Source: Flavobacterium silvaticum (lineage in GTDB: Bacteria; Bacteroidota; Bacteroidia; Flavobacteriales; Flavobacteriaceae). From it: a DNA stretch of 64,000 nucleotides. The number at the start of each line of letters is the position of its first letter. Within the stretch, counting starts at the first letter, position 1. The notes under the pieces are model-generated. The model did no database searches, had not been told where the DNA came from, and saw nothing but the letters and a program-made list of their open reading frames with translations. The position numbers and the translations under genes were made by a program. Of this stretch, positions 27,851 to 36,894 are shown one piece after another. The DNA is taken from assembly GCF_012911565.1 (NCBI RefSeq), contig NZ_JAAMPU010000099.1:62001-126000 (forward strand). Reading direction: 5' to 3'.

Positions 27851-28705
27851 TTATCGTATCGGTTGATCCTGGATCAAATCAAGGAACAGGTTTACCTTGT
27901 TCTTAAGTTCCTTACGGGGTGTAATGAAATCGAGGAAACCGTGTTCCAAAACGAATTCTGCGGTCTGGAAACCTTCCGGCAAATCTTTTCCGGTAGTATC
28001 CTTAACCACACGCGGTCCTGCAAATCCTATCAACGCTCCCGGTTCAGAGATGTTGATGTCGCCAAGCATGGCATAAGAAGCCGTAGTTCCGCCCGTAGTG
28101 GGATCTGTACAAAGTGAGATATACGGAATCTGGGCGTCGGCCAACTGGGCCAGTTTTGCAGATGTTTTGGCAAGCTGCATCAGTGAATATGCCGCTTCCA
28201 TCATACGCGCGCCTCCAGATTTCGAGATCATCAAAAACGGAATGCGGTTCTTGATCGAATGGTCGATTCCCCTTGCGATTTTTTCGCCTACAACGGCACC
28301 CATCGAACCACCTATGAACGCAAAGTCCATACAGCAAATCACTAAATCCTTGCCTTTGGATTTTCCAACCCCCGTGCGTACGGCATCTTTGAGTTTGGTT
28401 TTTTCCTGGGCATCTTTCAATCGATCGCTGTATTTTTTGGTATCGACAAAATGGAGCGTGTCTTTAGAAGTGATGTTCTTGTCGAGTTCGGTGAATTCGT
28501 TATTGTCGAACAAAATCTCGAAATACTCCTTGCTTCCGATGCGGACATGGAAATCATCTTCAGGGCTTACGTATAGGTTGCGGGCCAACTCGTCTGAATC
28601 GATGATTTTTCCTGTCGGCGATTTATACCACAAACCTTTCGGAACGTCTTTTTTGTCTTCGGTCGCGGTCTGTATTCCTTTTTCCGTTCTTTTAAACCAA
28701 GCCAT
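27851..28705 (-). CDS. accD: Acetyl-CoA carboxylase carboxyltransferase subunit beta
   Basis: A 284-residue subunit that, with AccA, moves the carboxyl group from biotin to acetyl-CoA for fatty-acid synthesis. The carboxyltransferase core is intact ([51 protein letters not shown]). The N-terminal zinc ribbon is degenerate: where other AccDs have CPxC pairs, this protein reads KSPTGK (about residues 28-33) and VSPEDD, so all four zinc cysteines are gone. The start [11 protein letters not shown] aligns with the normal N-terminus. It follows fbaA after a palindromic 78-nt gap. Confidence 0.97.
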   Translation of the reverse strand: MAWFKRTEKGIQTATEDKKDVPKGLWYKSPTGKIIDSDELARNLYVSPEDDFHVRIGSKEYFEILFDNNEFTELDKNITSKDTLHFVDTKKYSDRLKDAQEKTKLKDAVRTGVGKSKGKDLVICCMDFAFIGGSMGAVVGEKIARGIDHSIKNRIPFLMISKSGGARMMEAAYSLMQLAKTSAKLAQLADAQIPYISLCTDPTTGGTTASYAMLGDINISEPGALIGFAGPRVVKDTTGKDLPEGFQTAEFVLEHGFLDFITPRKELKNKVNLFLDLIQDQPIR

Positions 28706-28714
28706 AGTTTGATG

Positions 28715-28785
28715 AATAATTACTAATTAATAATGAACAATTAAAACCTGGATAATTATTCATTATTAATTATTCATTGTTAATT
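28715..28785. repeat. AT-rich palindrome between fbaA and accD
   Basis: AATTAATAATGAACAATT (left) is nearly complementary to AATTATTCATTATTAATT (right), followed by another partial copy, ATTCATTGTTAATTA. It could form a hairpin in the mRNA between the two genes. Similar AT-rich units occur at 33262-33297. Confidence 0.7.
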
Positions 28786-29851
28786 ATAAAACGTTTACGT
28801 TGTTCAAATCGGCGAAAGCCTCTTCCAGACGTTTGTTGAATGTCTTTTCACCTTCACGAAGCCATACGCGTGGGTCGTAGAACTTCTTGTTCGGCGCGTC
28901 GGAACCTGTCGGGTTTCCAATCTGGGTACGCAGGTAGTCGATCTTGTCCACCATATAATCGCGGATTCCTTCAGTCAAAGCAAACTGTAAATCGGTATCG
29001 ATGTTCATTTTGATCACTCCGTAAGAGATTGCTTCGCGGATTTCCTCGACCGTAGAACCTGAACCTCCGTGGAATACAAAGTCTACCGGGTTTTTGTCAA
29101 GGTTGTGTTTTTGTTGGATATAATCCTGTGAATCGCGAAGGATTGTAGGAGTCAGCTTCACGTTACCAGGCTTGTACACGCCGTGGACATTTCCAAAGGC
29201 AGCAGCAACGGTAAAACGCGGCGATACTTTGCTCAGTTCAGAGAAAGCGTAATCCACATCTTCCGGCGTAGAATACAATTCCGAATGATCGACACCTGAA
29301 TTATCGACGCCATCTTCTTCGCCACCCGTAATTCCAAGTTCGATTTCGAGTGTCATGCCCATTTTGGACATTCTTTCCAGATAGGTTTTGCAGGTTTCGA
29401 TGTTTTCGTGCATCGGCTCTTCGCTAAGGTCGAGCATATGAGATGAGAATAACGGTTTTCCGGTTTCGGCGAAATGTTTCTCACTGGCGTCCAAAAGGCC
29501 ATCGACCCAAGGAAGTAATTTTTTGGCACAATGGTCTGTGTGGAGAATTACGGTAGCTCCGTAAGCTTCAGCCAACGTGTGGATGTGTTTTGCTCCGGCA
29601 ATTGCTCCAAGGATAGATGCATGCTGTCCGTCGTTAGACAAACCTTTTCCGGCGTTGAATTGGGCACCTCCGTTGGAAAATTGGATAATTACAGGTGCTT
29701 TTAGCTTGGCAGCGGTTTCAAGAACTCCGTTGATCGTGTCAGATCCGGTTACGTTTACAGCCGGAAGTGCGAAGCCTTTTTCTTTAGCGTACCGGAAGAT
29801 TTCCTGTACCTGATCGCCGGTAGCCACACCGGGTTTGATGTTATGGGCCAT
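28784..29851 (-). CDS. fbaA: Fructose-bisphosphate aldolase, class II
   Basis: A 355-residue zinc-dependent aldolase that interconverts fructose-1,6-bisphosphate with dihydroxyacetone phosphate and glyceraldehyde-3-phosphate. Metal and substrate residues are visible in LHTDHCAKKLLPW, SSHMLDLSEEP, ELGITGGEEDGVDN and VFHGGSGSTVEE. Length fits the class IIA subgroup. It is encoded upstream of accD on the same strand; the gap is 78 nt and contains an AT-rich palindrome, so co-transcription is possible but not certain. Confidence 0.98.
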   Translation of the reverse strand: MAHNIKPGVATGDQVQEIFRYAKEKGFALPAVNVTGSDTINGVLETAAKLKAPVIIQFSNGGAQFNAGKGLSNDGQHASILGAIAGAKHIHTLAEAYGATVILHTDHCAKKLLPWVDGLLDASEKHFAETGKPLFSSHMLDLSEEPMHENIETCKTYLERMSKMGMTLEIELGITGGEEDGVDNSGVDHSELYSTPEDVDYAFSELSKVSPRFTVAAAFGNVHGVYKPGNVKLTPTILRDSQDYIQQKHNLDKNPVDFVFHGGSGSTVEEIREAISYGVIKMNIDTDLQFALTEGIRDYMVDKIDYLRTQIGNPTGSDAPNKKFYDPRVWLREGEKTFNKRLEEAFADLNNVNVL

Positions 29852-29932
29852 GTTTTGTCTAATTTTAAGGGTGTAAAAATAAGCAATTATATCAAATGCG
29901 ACTTTGTTTTTTGATTCCCTTTCAAATGCGTG

Positions 29933-32494
29933 TCAGAAAGGATAATTGATACCGATGTTCAAAACAGATTTGGACAGGTTGTAATTGCGGAACCATTTGC
30001 TTCCTTCGTATATGGATGGTTCGTAGGTTTTGAATCCAACATCGAGACGGACGACAAAAAAGGTAAAGTCATAACGGAAACCAACTCCGGAACCAATGGC
30101 CAGATCGGTCAGTGATGACAAACCATTGAAGGTATAGCGTTCGTCTTCCACATTGTCCAGCACGTTCCAGATGTTGCCCGCATCCACAAAGAAAGCCGAA
30201 TACAAATCGCCGAACAAGTGGAAACGGAACTCGGCATTGAGTGCGATTTTCATGTTGGCTTCGTTAAAATCATTCACCGCTCCGCTTGTTCCGGGGCCAA
30301 GTGCATACGATTGCCAGCCGCGGTTGTCATTGGATCCACCGGCAAAATAACTTCGGGAAAACGGAATGCTGTTCGCGTTTCCGTACGGAATTGCAACTCC
30401 GCCAAAAGCACGCATGGCCAGGACTTTTTTGCGTCCGAGGTCAAAATGCTTGATGTATTCGAGTTCGCCTTTTAAGTATTGTGAATATTCGATGTCAAAA
30501 ATGGTGTTGTTCCCGTTTTGGTTTTTAAGCTGCTTGGATGCGCTGGCTATGACCGAGAGGAAATTTCCGGCCGACTCGATTTTGGTCCGAAGCGAATAAA
30601 ATGTATTGTCCAGCAGATCTGTTTTCGTCGTCATCGAATAACTGAAGCTTGAAGCGAAAATCAGGTTGTTTTCGGTCAGACGCTGGCGGCGTTCCTCAAT
30701 GCTCCGGACAGTGCTGTAATCGGAACTGCTTAATGGAATCGCATCGGAAGCACCTAAGGCATCCGTCGTAAAACCCGTAGTTCCGGATTCGATGATGAGG
30801 TTTCCGTCCGAGTTGAAATAGGCCGGGTTGACGTTTGCCGAATTGTCCTGTGCAATTTTATTCAACGCATCATAAGAGGATTTATAGACCTCGAAATAAT
30901 TCCCAGGATTCAGGTTCTTTACATATTGGATATTGAACAGGTCGAAACGGGCGCTGTTGAAACGTTTCGGTGTCCATGAATAGGCAAATGAACTCGTGAA
31001 ATTCTGTTTGTCAAGCCCGATGTTCTGTTGTTTGGCATAGCCAAGGCTGATTACCGTTGACGGAATCATGCGTTTGGGAAGGATGCTTTCGGTTTTGATC
31101 GGCAGCAATACACGAGGAAACGAAAGCTTTAAATCGCCCCCGTATTCAGATACGTTAAAGAAACTGTCGTTCGGGTTGGCCAAATCCTTGGAAGAGCCTA
31201 TGTTGCCGCGCGCAGAAAGTTCGAGTGTTTCGGCTCCGTTGAATACATTCCGGATTGTTACCGATGTCGAGCCCGCAATACCAAAATCCTGTATATTGGA
31301 ATGTGTCACGTCAAGGCTGGCTCCAAAGCTGTATTTTTTTCTCGGAACAAGGAAAATGTTCGCAATGAGCGATTCTCCTTTTGGGTCGCGCGGATCTTCC
31401 TGATATTGGATCGTAGGATAATTGAAAACCCGCAGGTTACTCAGGTAGCGCGATGTAACCGTAGTACGCCAGTCGGCGAAGGTGCTTCCCGGAGCAATAA
31501 AGACGGCGTCTGTAATCGCTTTTGGCCGATATTTGAGTTTTTGGTAGGCGTAGAGGTTGAAATTATTATAGGTGACGCTGTCCTTTATGTTTTCCTTATT
31601 CTTACCCAAAGTGGCATCGGTGTAGATATTGACCTGGCTGACCTTGTATTTTTTGAACGGCATCGAATAGGTGGAATCGCCAACGCGGTAGGTGTAGTCA
31701 TCGATAATCATTTCCGAATGCGCCTTGTGTCCCGTGTCTACCGTATCGATGTCATATTTGACATAATTCTGCTGGAAATGAAAAATCCCGTTGTTGCGGA
31801 ATAAAGTGTTGAGCCTCAGTTTCTCGGCATCGAAATCTTCACTGTTGAATTGTTTTCCGCTTTTTAGTGCCGACGCCTCTTTGGTCGCCTGAAACATCGA
31901 ATCCAATATGGGGGAACTGATGCTTTGCGTCAATGAATCCAGAATATAAGGCTCGCTCGTGGTAACCGTATACACCACTTTTGCCTTTTTGGGTGCCGTC
32001 GAATCTATGGCTGCGCTGATTTTTGCATTGAAAAAACCTTTGTTGAAATAATGTCCTTTAAGACGCAACACAGATTTGTCGATGCTTTTCTGGTCTACGA
32101 TCACCGGCGGTTCTCCAACTTTGCGAAGCATTTCGTGCACGCCATAATAATAAAAGGATTTGCCCAGACGCGCTACCTGCTTTTTAGATAAGATGGTAGA
32201 CAATCGTTCGTATTTGCGTGGGTTGCCGCTGAATTTCGCCTTAAACGTAGAGTCGGGGTTTGGATTGGCCAGATTGTATAGGTTGAGCCGAAGTCTGTAT
32301 CCGAGCAAATCTGAATTGGGTTTACGAACCATGAGGTTTTCGAGTTCCTCCGTATTCGACTTTTTGCCGTTGACGACAAACTCGTTTTTGGTAAGCAATT
32401 TTTGGCTTTTGGGAACGCGCCTCACCGAATCACAGGAAAATGCAAGCAGCACTGTAAGGATAATTAACGCTACTTTTGCTGGGGCATGTTTCAA
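29933..32494 (-). CDS. tamL: TamL-type outer-membrane lipoprotein (TamA/BamA superfamily)
   Basis: An 853-residue Omp85-family protein. The N-terminus looks like a lipoprotein signal (LLAFSCDS, Cys21), which distinguishes the Bacteroidota TamL from proteobacterial TamA. POTRA-like repeats occupy about residues 30-400, followed by a beta-barrel ending in an aromatic residue (NIGINYPF). Motif GGSNDNRGWQSYALGPG is the conserved barrel-interior loop of Omp85 proteins, with RGW in place of the usual RGY or RGF. It works in insertion of outer-membrane proteins with a TamB partner, which is not in this window. Confidence 0.9.
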   Translation of the reverse strand: MKHAPAKVALIILTVLLAFSCDSVRRVPKSQKLLTKNEFVVNGKKSNTEELENLMVRKPNSDLLGYRLRLNLYNLANPNPDSTFKAKFSGNPRKYERLSTILSKKQVARLGKSFYYYGVHEMLRKVGEPPVIVDQKSIDKSVLRLKGHYFNKGFFNAKISAAIDSTAPKKAKVVYTVTTSEPYILDSLTQSISSPILDSMFQATKEASALKSGKQFNSEDFDAEKLRLNTLFRNNGIFHFQQNYVKYDIDTVDTGHKAHSEMIIDDYTYRVGDSTYSMPFKKYKVSQVNIYTDATLGKNKENIKDSVTYNNFNLYAYQKLKYRPKAITDAVFIAPGSTFADWRTTVTSRYLSNLRVFNYPTIQYQEDPRDPKGESLIANIFLVPRKKYSFGASLDVTHSNIQDFGIAGSTSVTIRNVFNGAETLELSARGNIGSSKDLANPNDSFFNVSEYGGDLKLSFPRVLLPIKTESILPKRMIPSTVISLGYAKQQNIGLDKQNFTSSFAYSWTPKRFNSARFDLFNIQYVKNLNPGNYFEVYKSSYDALNKIAQDNSANVNPAYFNSDGNLIIESGTTGFTTDALGASDAIPLSSSDYSTVRSIEERRQRLTENNLIFASSFSYSMTTKTDLLDNTFYSLRTKIESAGNFLSVIASASKQLKNQNGNNTIFDIEYSQYLKGELEYIKHFDLGRKKVLAMRAFGGVAIPYGNANSIPFSRSYFAGGSNDNRGWQSYALGPGTSGAVNDFNEANMKIALNAEFRFHLFGDLYSAFFVDAGNIWNVLDNVEDERYTFNGLSSLTDLAIGSGVGFRYDFTFFVVRLDVGFKTYEPSIYEGSKWFRNYNLSKSVLNIGINYPF
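32470..32477 (+). promoter_or_regulatory. -7 box of the TrmH-family methyltransferase gene
   Basis: TACTTTTG matches TAnnTTTG; a transcript from here would have a leader of about 55 nt. It lies inside the 5' end of the divergent tamL gene. Confidence 0.45.
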
Positions 32495-32513
32495 AACGAC
32501 TCAAAGATTTAGG

Positions 32514-32546
32514 CCAAAAATAGTTCAAAATGCAATGGTAAGCAAA
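32514..32546 (-). promoter_or_regulatory. Promoter of tamL
   Basis: On the minus strand TTTG is followed after 21 nt by TATTTTTG, a full match to the Bacteroidota -33/-7 pattern, ending 20 nt before the tamL start. It overlaps the start codon region of the divergent methyltransferase gene. Confidence 0.7.
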
Positions 32547-33260
32547 AACCAGATAAAGCGCATAACGTCGCTTAAACTCAAAAAGTACCGCGAGCAGGAA
32601 AAACGCTTTACGGCAGAAGGTGTCAAGGTGATTTCTGAACTGCTGCTTGCCGGTTTTAAAGTGGAGGCGATTTATGTGACCGAAACTTTATTCGGGGAAT
32701 TTCCAAAGATTGAAACAGAATATGTCACAGCGGCTGAATTGTCTAAAATGACGGCGCTTTCCACGGCAAATAACTGCCTTGCGGTTTTTGAAATGCCAGA
32801 TGCAAAACCCGTGGAATATTCTGGATTGATCGTGGCGTTGGATGAAATTCGAGATCCCGGGAATTTAGGGACGATTATAAGATTGTGCGATTGGTTCGGA
32901 ATCAACCAACTGGTTTGCTCACCCGGAACTGCCGATATCTATAACCCAAAAGTAGTCCAGGCCACGATGGGTTCACTTTCACGTGTAAACATAGTCTATT
33001 CAGATTTGACGACTTTTTTGATCCAAAGCGAAATGTCAATTTTCGGGACATTCATGGATGGAAAAAATATCTACGAACAAGAGTTGCCGTCAAGCGGGAT
33101 CATCGTAATGGGAAATGAAGCGAATGGAATTTCTGCCGAAATTGAAAAGCTCGCGACTGAACGCATTTCAATACCAAGATTCGGCAATTTACAACAAACG
33201 GAAAGCTTGAATGTGGCGACGGCGACGGCGATTGTTTTAAGTGAGTTCCGAAGGAAGTAG
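32535..33260 (+). CDS. TrmH/SpoU-family RNA 2'-O-methyltransferase
   Basis: A 241-residue SPOUT methyltransferase. It has an N-terminal SpoU substrate-binding domain (ITSLKLKKYREQEKRF) and the knotted catalytic domain with motif 1 ALDEIRDPGNLGTIIR, motif 2 IVMGNEANGIS and motif 3 SLNVATATAIVLSEF. Such enzymes methylate ribose in rRNA or tRNA using S-adenosylmethionine; which nucleotide is not readable here. The start is the ATG at 32535; the longer frame upstream is antisense to tamL and not credible. Confidence 0.93.
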   Translation: MVSKNQIKRITSLKLKKYREQEKRFTAEGVKVISELLLAGFKVEAIYVTETLFGEFPKIETEYVTAAELSKMTALSTANNCLAVFEMPDAKPVEYSGLIVALDEIRDPGNLGTIIRLCDWFGINQLVCSPGTADIYNPKVVQATMGSLSRVNIVYSDLTTFLIQSEMSIFGTFMDGKNIYEQELPSSGIIVMGNEANGISAEIEKLATERISIPRFGNLQQTESLNVATATAIVLSEFRRK

Positions 33261-33261
33261 T

Positions 33262-33297
33262 TCAATTAATAATTAACGATTAATAATTAATAATTGA
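33262..33297. repeat. AT-rich AATTAATAATT repeat
   Basis: Overlapping copies of AATTAATAATTA surround AACGATTAATAATT in the 86-base gap between the convergent methyltransferase and porT genes. Similar in sequence to the palindrome at 28715-28785. Confidence 0.6.
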
Positions 33298-33346
33298 TCG
33301 ACGCAAGCGATATTTTCAAATCAACAAATGAACACATCAACAAATA

Positions 33347-34051
33347 TCAATGAAACGTAAAGTTGATAAAAACCGCCCGTGTTTTCATTGAGGTAATATT
33401 CGACGTCCAGGGACTGTTCGGGTCGTTGTCCGGGATTATTTCATTGTCGATTCCGAATACACCGCGGATGGAAGGTGAAAATTTAAAGTACTCCAGATAT
33501 AAGTCAATACCAAAGCCAATCTCGTAATTATTGGTCCATTGCTTCATACGGAAACGCTGTTCGGTGTTGTCTTCTTTCGATTTGGAATTACTCGCGAGAT
33601 TCAGCGTGCGTGAAACTCCGGCTTCCAAATAGGGGCGCACATTTCCGGTGCGTTTTGCCGAGAATTTAAGCAATAACGGAAAATGGATGTAAGTAGATCG
33701 TACTTCGCGATTGGCATCGAGTTCTTCTGTAAATCCGGGGAATACCAAATTGCGTTGGGTGTAATATAAACCTGGTTCGAACCTAAGGTCGAGGTATTCC
33801 ATCAATCGTAAATCCCCAACAAGACCAACATTGAAACCTGTGGTTCTTGAAGCCTGTATATCCGCTCCGGGGTTTTTGTATTCGAACTTGAAATCATAAA
33901 TATTGAATCCGAGGAAATAACCCCAATGTACACGTTGTTTATCGAAGTTTTCGAGGTGTATGATCGGGTCGTTTCCGAAAGTTCCGGTCGGGCCTTGAGC
34001 GCAGGTTGGAATGGCAAAAGCCAGGAAAAAAAGAGCAACTAATTTTTTCAT
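33347..34051 (-). CDS. porT: Type IX secretion/gliding protein PorT
   Basis: A 234-residue outer-membrane beta-barrel protein with a signal peptide (residues 1-18, cleaved after TCAQ). The barrel strands alternate aromatic and polar residues and the chain ends in VFINFTFH, a typical terminal strand. The size, the conserved N-terminal segment (NLENFD-like HLENFDKQRVHWG) and the location 1 nt behind ubiE match flavobacterial PorT/SprT. The protein is needed for type IX secretion, whose CTD-bearing substrates are encoded elsewhere in this window. Family is fairly sure; generic PorT-like barrels are the alternative. Confidence 0.82.
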   Translation of the reverse strand: MKKLVALFFLAFAIPTCAQGPTGTFGNDPIIHLENFDKQRVHWGYFLGFNIYDFKFEYKNPGADIQASRTTGFNVGLVGDLRLMEYLDLRFEPGLYYTQRNLVFPGFTEELDANREVRSTYIHFPLLLKFSAKRTGNVRPYLEAGVSRTLNLASNSKSKEDNTEQRFRMKQWTNNYEIGFGIDLYLEYFKFSPSIRGVFGIDNEIIPDNDPNSPWTSNITSMKTRAVFINFTFH

Positions 34052-34052
34052 A

Positions 34053-34793
34053 TCATTCCTTGAAGCAGGAGTAAATGGTGGCGACGCCTAATGTCTGGGG
34101 CGCGGCTTCCACGTCTATAAACCCGATTTTGCGCAAAATATTGTTCAGCCTTTCCCCATGAGGGAACGCGGCTGCCGATTGCGATAAATAACCGTATGCC
34201 GATTTGTCTTTTGAAAATAATTTCCCAATGATTGGGAGTATGGCGCTTCCGTAAAATTGATAGCCTTGTTTGAAAGGAAATTTTTCAGGTACTGATGTTT
34301 CGAGGATTACGAGAATTCCGCCCGGGCGCAGGACACGCAATATTTCAGTAAGGCCTTTTTCGAGGTTTTCGAAGTTTCGGATCCCGAAAGCGACGGTGAT
34401 GGCATCGAACGAATGATTCTCAAACGGCAGGTTTTCTGAATCGCCTTGTATCATTTTGATACGGTCGGAAAGATTCTTTTGGGCGATTTTTTTGCGTCCC
34501 ACTTCAAGCATTCCGTCAGAAAGATCGAGGCCGGTGATTTCTTTGATGTTGCTTTTTTCGGCAAATAATATGGCTAAATCACCTGTCCCTGTAGCAATGT
34601 CGAGCAAATCTTCAGGATTCCATTCCAGGATGGTCTTGACCACTTTCCTTCTCCAGCTCTTGTCGATACCCAGTGAAATGACACGGTTGAGTCCGTCGTA
34701 TTCCCCGGAAATAGTGTCGAACATTTGAGTGACCTGTTCTTTTTTGCCCAGGCCGGAATCTTTATAGGGCGTTATGTTGGAGCTGTCGTTCAT
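34053..34793 (-). CDS. ubiE: Demethylmenaquinone methyltransferase
   Basis: A 246-residue SAM-dependent methyltransferase (UbiE/MenG) that makes menaquinone from demethylmenaquinone, the quinone expected in Bacteroidota. Motifs are [13 protein letters not shown] (SAM binding), [15 protein letters not shown] and the family segment [20 protein letters not shown]. The next gene, porT, begins 1 nt beyond its stop. A consensus -7 box stands only 8 nt before the ATG, so the mRNA is nearly leaderless. Confidence 0.97.
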   Translation of the reverse strand: MNDSSNITPYKDSGLGKKEQVTQMFDTISGEYDGLNRVISLGIDKSWRRKVVKTILEWNPEDLLDIATGTGDLAILFAEKSNIKEITGLDLSDGMLEVGRKKIAQKNLSDRIKMIQGDSENLPFENHSFDAITVAFGIRNFENLEKGLTEILRVLRPGGILVILETSVPEKFPFKQGYQFYGSAILPIIGKLFSKDKSAYGYLSQSAAAFPHGERLNNILRKIGFIDVEAAPQTLGVATIYSCFKE

Positions 34794-34801
34794 TGTTGCG
34801 G

Positions 34802-34809
34802 CAAATATA
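34802..34809 (-). promoter_or_regulatory. -7 box of ubiE-porT
   Basis: TATATTTG on the minus strand; the final G is 8 nt before the ubiE ATG, giving a leader of only a few nucleotides. Confidence 0.6.
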
Positions 34810-34813
34810 AGAG

Positions 34814-34846
34814 TTAACGGTGAACGGTTAACAGATAACGGTTAAA
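34814..34846. repeat. GTTAAC-type intergenic repeat, copy 1
   Basis: Contains GGTTAACAGATAACGGTTAA (34826-34845), identical to 63061-63080 and found inverted with one mismatch at 63282-63301. A preceding partial unit reads GTTAACGGTGAACGG. Confidence 0.75.
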
Positions 34847-34908
34847 ACTGCTATTGGAATTTTATACGGGTTAGTTCGGAATAAAAAATAAAAATATCCA
34901 ATATCCAT

Positions 34909-34926
34909 ATCCCTGATTTCAGGGAT
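34909..34926. repeat. Perfect short palindrome
   Basis: ATCCCTGA and TCAGGGAT pair around TT; an A-run follows on the plus strand. It lies in the 212-base gap before a small membrane protein gene. It could be an operator or hairpin, but it is not a terminator in either direction because no T-run follows. Confidence 0.5.
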
Positions 34927-35005
34927 AAAAAAAATATACCTAAATATAGGGATTGCGCTAGCTTATATATATACGGAAATTTACCGATGCATTAATTTAA
35001 AGGCT

Positions 35006-35323
35006 GTGGTTACAAAATCATTCCTCAGCGAAATTAAGTGGTTAGTGCTTTCTTTGGTACTGGCGCTTTTTCTCGTGAAAATCCTCAACAATGGGCATCG
35101 GCTCCTTCTTACCCCGGAGTCTGCCTCAAACACGTTCTTAGGGGTAAGTTTGTTTTTGGAAATTTTAGTTTTTTTTGTCTTTAGTATCTTCGTGGTATTT
35201 GGTATTAAGGGCTTTTTTGAACGATTTTCACAGCGGTTTTGCAATACATTGGTCTTCCTCACAGGGATAATCCTTTTGGCGGTAATTGTACTATTGAGTT
35301 ATCAGGTACTGTCAGTTAGTTAG
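35006..35323 (+). CDS. Small membrane protein of unknown function
   Basis: A 105-residue protein with three predicted hydrophobic segments (about residues 11-26, 44-67 and 82-102) and short basic linkers. I do not recognise a family. The start is a GTG, as the only nearby ATG (34987) is out of frame, so the N-terminus is uncertain. It is supported as real by its membrane-protein pattern and by a good terminator right after it. The antisense frame in the same place looks like a shadow (basic, no pattern). Confidence 0.6.
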   Translation: MVTKSFLSEIKWLVLSLVLALFLVKILNNGHRLLLTPESASNTFLGVSLFLEILVFFVFSIFVVFGIKGFFERFSQRFCNTLVFLTGIILLAVIVLLSYQVLSVS

Positions 35324-35345
35324 AAAACAGCCGCGTAAATAATGC

Positions 35346-35378
35346 AAACATCTGCTTTTTGGCAGATGTTTTTTTTTG
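35346..35378 (+). terminator. Intrinsic terminator after the small membrane protein gene
   Basis: AAACATCTGC pairs with GCAGATGTTT around a short loop and is followed by a run of T residues. It sits between this gene and the convergent folA. Confidence 0.9.
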
Positions 35379-35394
35379 CGCTAAACGCAAGTCG

Positions 35395-35877
35395 TTACAT
35401 TCTGTCCCAGGTCTCAAACGTAAAAGATTGTGCATGGCGTTCGTCGGCCTCGTGTGGCACGGAACTCACCAGTTTCCATTGTGTGGGGTCGAATTCGGGA
35501 AAAAAAGCATCGGCTTCAAAAGAGGCATGTACGCGGGTAAGATCTATCCTGTCGGCATATGGCAGGGCCAGATTGTAGATTTCACCTCCGCCAATTACAT
35601 AAACAGCCTGGTCTTTTGGGCAAACTTCAAGCGCCGATTCCATATCATGGACCACAATGCATCCTTCCGGATTGTAGCCTTTTTGGCGTGTGATGATAAC
35701 ATGTGTTCTGTTAGGCAAAGGCTTGGGGAAACTTTCAAAAGTCTTGCGCCCCATAATGATATAATGACCCGAAGTCAGTTCCTTGAACCGCTTGAAATCA
35801 TCAGGCAAATGCCATAATAACTGGTTGTCTTTTCCAAGGGCGTTGTTTTGGGCCGCAGCGGCAATAAGCACTATCAT
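35395..35877 (-). CDS. folA: Dihydrofolate reductase
   Basis: A 160-residue NADPH-dependent reductase that regenerates tetrahydrofolate, needed because ThyA (encoded 2.6 kb away) oxidises it. Family landmarks are the start MIVLIAAAAQNNALGKDNQLLWHLPDD-like region (about residues 1-28), the NADPH-binding GRKTFESF and VIGGGEIY. I chose the ATG at 35875-35877; a 27-residue longer frame upstream lacks family similarity. Confidence 0.97.
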   Translation of the reverse strand: MIVLIAAAAQNNALGKDNQLLWHLPDDFKRFKELTSGHYIIMGRKTFESFPKPLPNRTHVIITRQKGYNPEGCIVVHDMESALEVCPKDQAVYVIGGGEIYNLALPYADRIDLTRVHASFEADAFFPEFDPTQWKLVSSVPHEADERHAQSFTFETWDRM

Positions 35878-36109
35878 AAGGTAAAGTTCAGCTAGTAAAA
35901 CTACGAATTGAAAATGGGAATACTGTCTGTAAAATCTGAAATGGGAAAACGTTTTCACAATGAACTACAACGAATGCGAAAATGTAAAAGCTAAAGAATA
36001 TCTTGTGATTTTAGGAAAATGATAAATATTCTTTAATAATTATCGTCGAATCCGGAACTTATTGACAAATATCTTTCCTTTGCATCATAATTCTAACAAT
36101 GAATCAGTT

Positions 36110-36406
36110 ATGGCTATCAAAAAAACGTTTACCAAGACAAAGCCGGTTTGCAAAGTGACTTTCAGCATCGAAGCCAAAGAAGCGCAAACAGTATCGGTAG
36201 TTGGGGATTTCAATGATTGGAGTGCCGAAGCCGGAGCACTTGCCAAACAAAAGAACGGTACATTCAAAGGTGCTTTCGACCTTCCGAAAGACGGATCTTT
36301 TGAATTCAAATATTTAGTGGACGGAGATTATGTTTCAGAACCGGAAGCCGACGGAAGCCGTTGGAATGATTTTGCCGGAGCAGAAAACAGCGTCCTCAAT
36401 ACATAA
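36110..36406 (+). CDS. CBM48 (isoamylase early-set) domain protein
   Basis: A 98-residue protein that is essentially a single carbohydrate-binding CBM48/E-set domain: VCKVTFSIEAKEAQTVSVVG then DFNDW, with KYLVDGDYVSEPEADG near the end. Such domains bind glycogen or starch in branching enzymes and AMP-kinase subunits; as a stand-alone protein its partner is unknown. The start is the ATG at 36110 (MAIKKTFTK). It ends at a shared terminator facing the DoxX gene. Confidence 0.88.
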   Translation: MAIKKTFTKTKPVCKVTFSIEAKEAQTVSVVGDFNDWSAEAGALAKQKNGTFKGAFDLPKDGSFEFKYLVDGDYVSEPEADGSRWNDFAGAENSVLNT

Positions 36407-36438
36407 AAAAACGCCTCTGAAACAGGGGCGTTTTTTTT
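36405..36438. terminator. Bidirectional terminator between the CBM48 and DoxX genes
   Basis: AACGCCTCTG and CAGGGGCGTT form the stem, with an A-run on the left and eight T residues on the right, serving both converging genes. Confidence 0.9.
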
Positions 36439-36461
36439 ATAGAATTCATCGGTAGCGAGTG

Positions 36462-36845
36462 TCACTTTACAAAAATCGCTTTGTAATGGTCGCGTTTGTG
36501 TATCAGTATAAAAATATTCGCGATCAGCATCAACGCAGGAACCACAAGCTGGTCCGGACTTGGTGTCAGGAAACAATGGTATAGGAAAATGTTGATGGTA
36601 ATCGGTAAAATAACCACTGCCGACAACGGCACGAAAAATCCAGTTACCAGGGATAATCCGCAAAGCAATTCCAATACTTTTACGAGCGGGAATAAGTAAA
36701 CCGTCGCTCCAAAGCCTTCGTTTACCTTTTGTATCGCGCCTTCCATTTTTGGCATATCTGCCGGATTCATCAGGAAAAAGCTCACCGATGCAAACACATA
36801 CATAGCTCCCAATAAGAGCCTGACAATAACTGCTGCAATTTTCAT
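36462..36845 (-). CDS. DoxX-like membrane protein
   Basis: A 127-residue protein with four hydrophobic segments and a DoxX/DUF417-like pattern: IVRLLLGAMYVFASVSFFL at the N-terminus, LVKVLELLCGLSLVTGFFVP in the second helix. Family members have been linked to quinone or redox functions but the role here is unknown. The start ATG at 36845 fits. It forms a single-gene unit. Confidence 0.8.
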   Translation of the reverse strand: MKIAAVIVRLLLGAMYVFASVSFFLMNPADMPKMEGAIQKVNEGFGATVYLFPLVKVLELLCGLSLVTGFFVPLSAVVILPITINIFLYHCFLTPSPDQLVVPALMLIANIFILIHKRDHYKAIFVK

Positions 36846-36894
36846 TCGTTTCTATTTTTGGTTAAACACGAACTAAGGTAAGCAATTTATCTTA

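Noticed and set aside
34981..35262. Minus-strand frame overlapping the small membrane protein
   Set aside because: Very basic and without hydrophobic or domain pattern; the plus-strand frame has a membrane pattern and a terminator after it.
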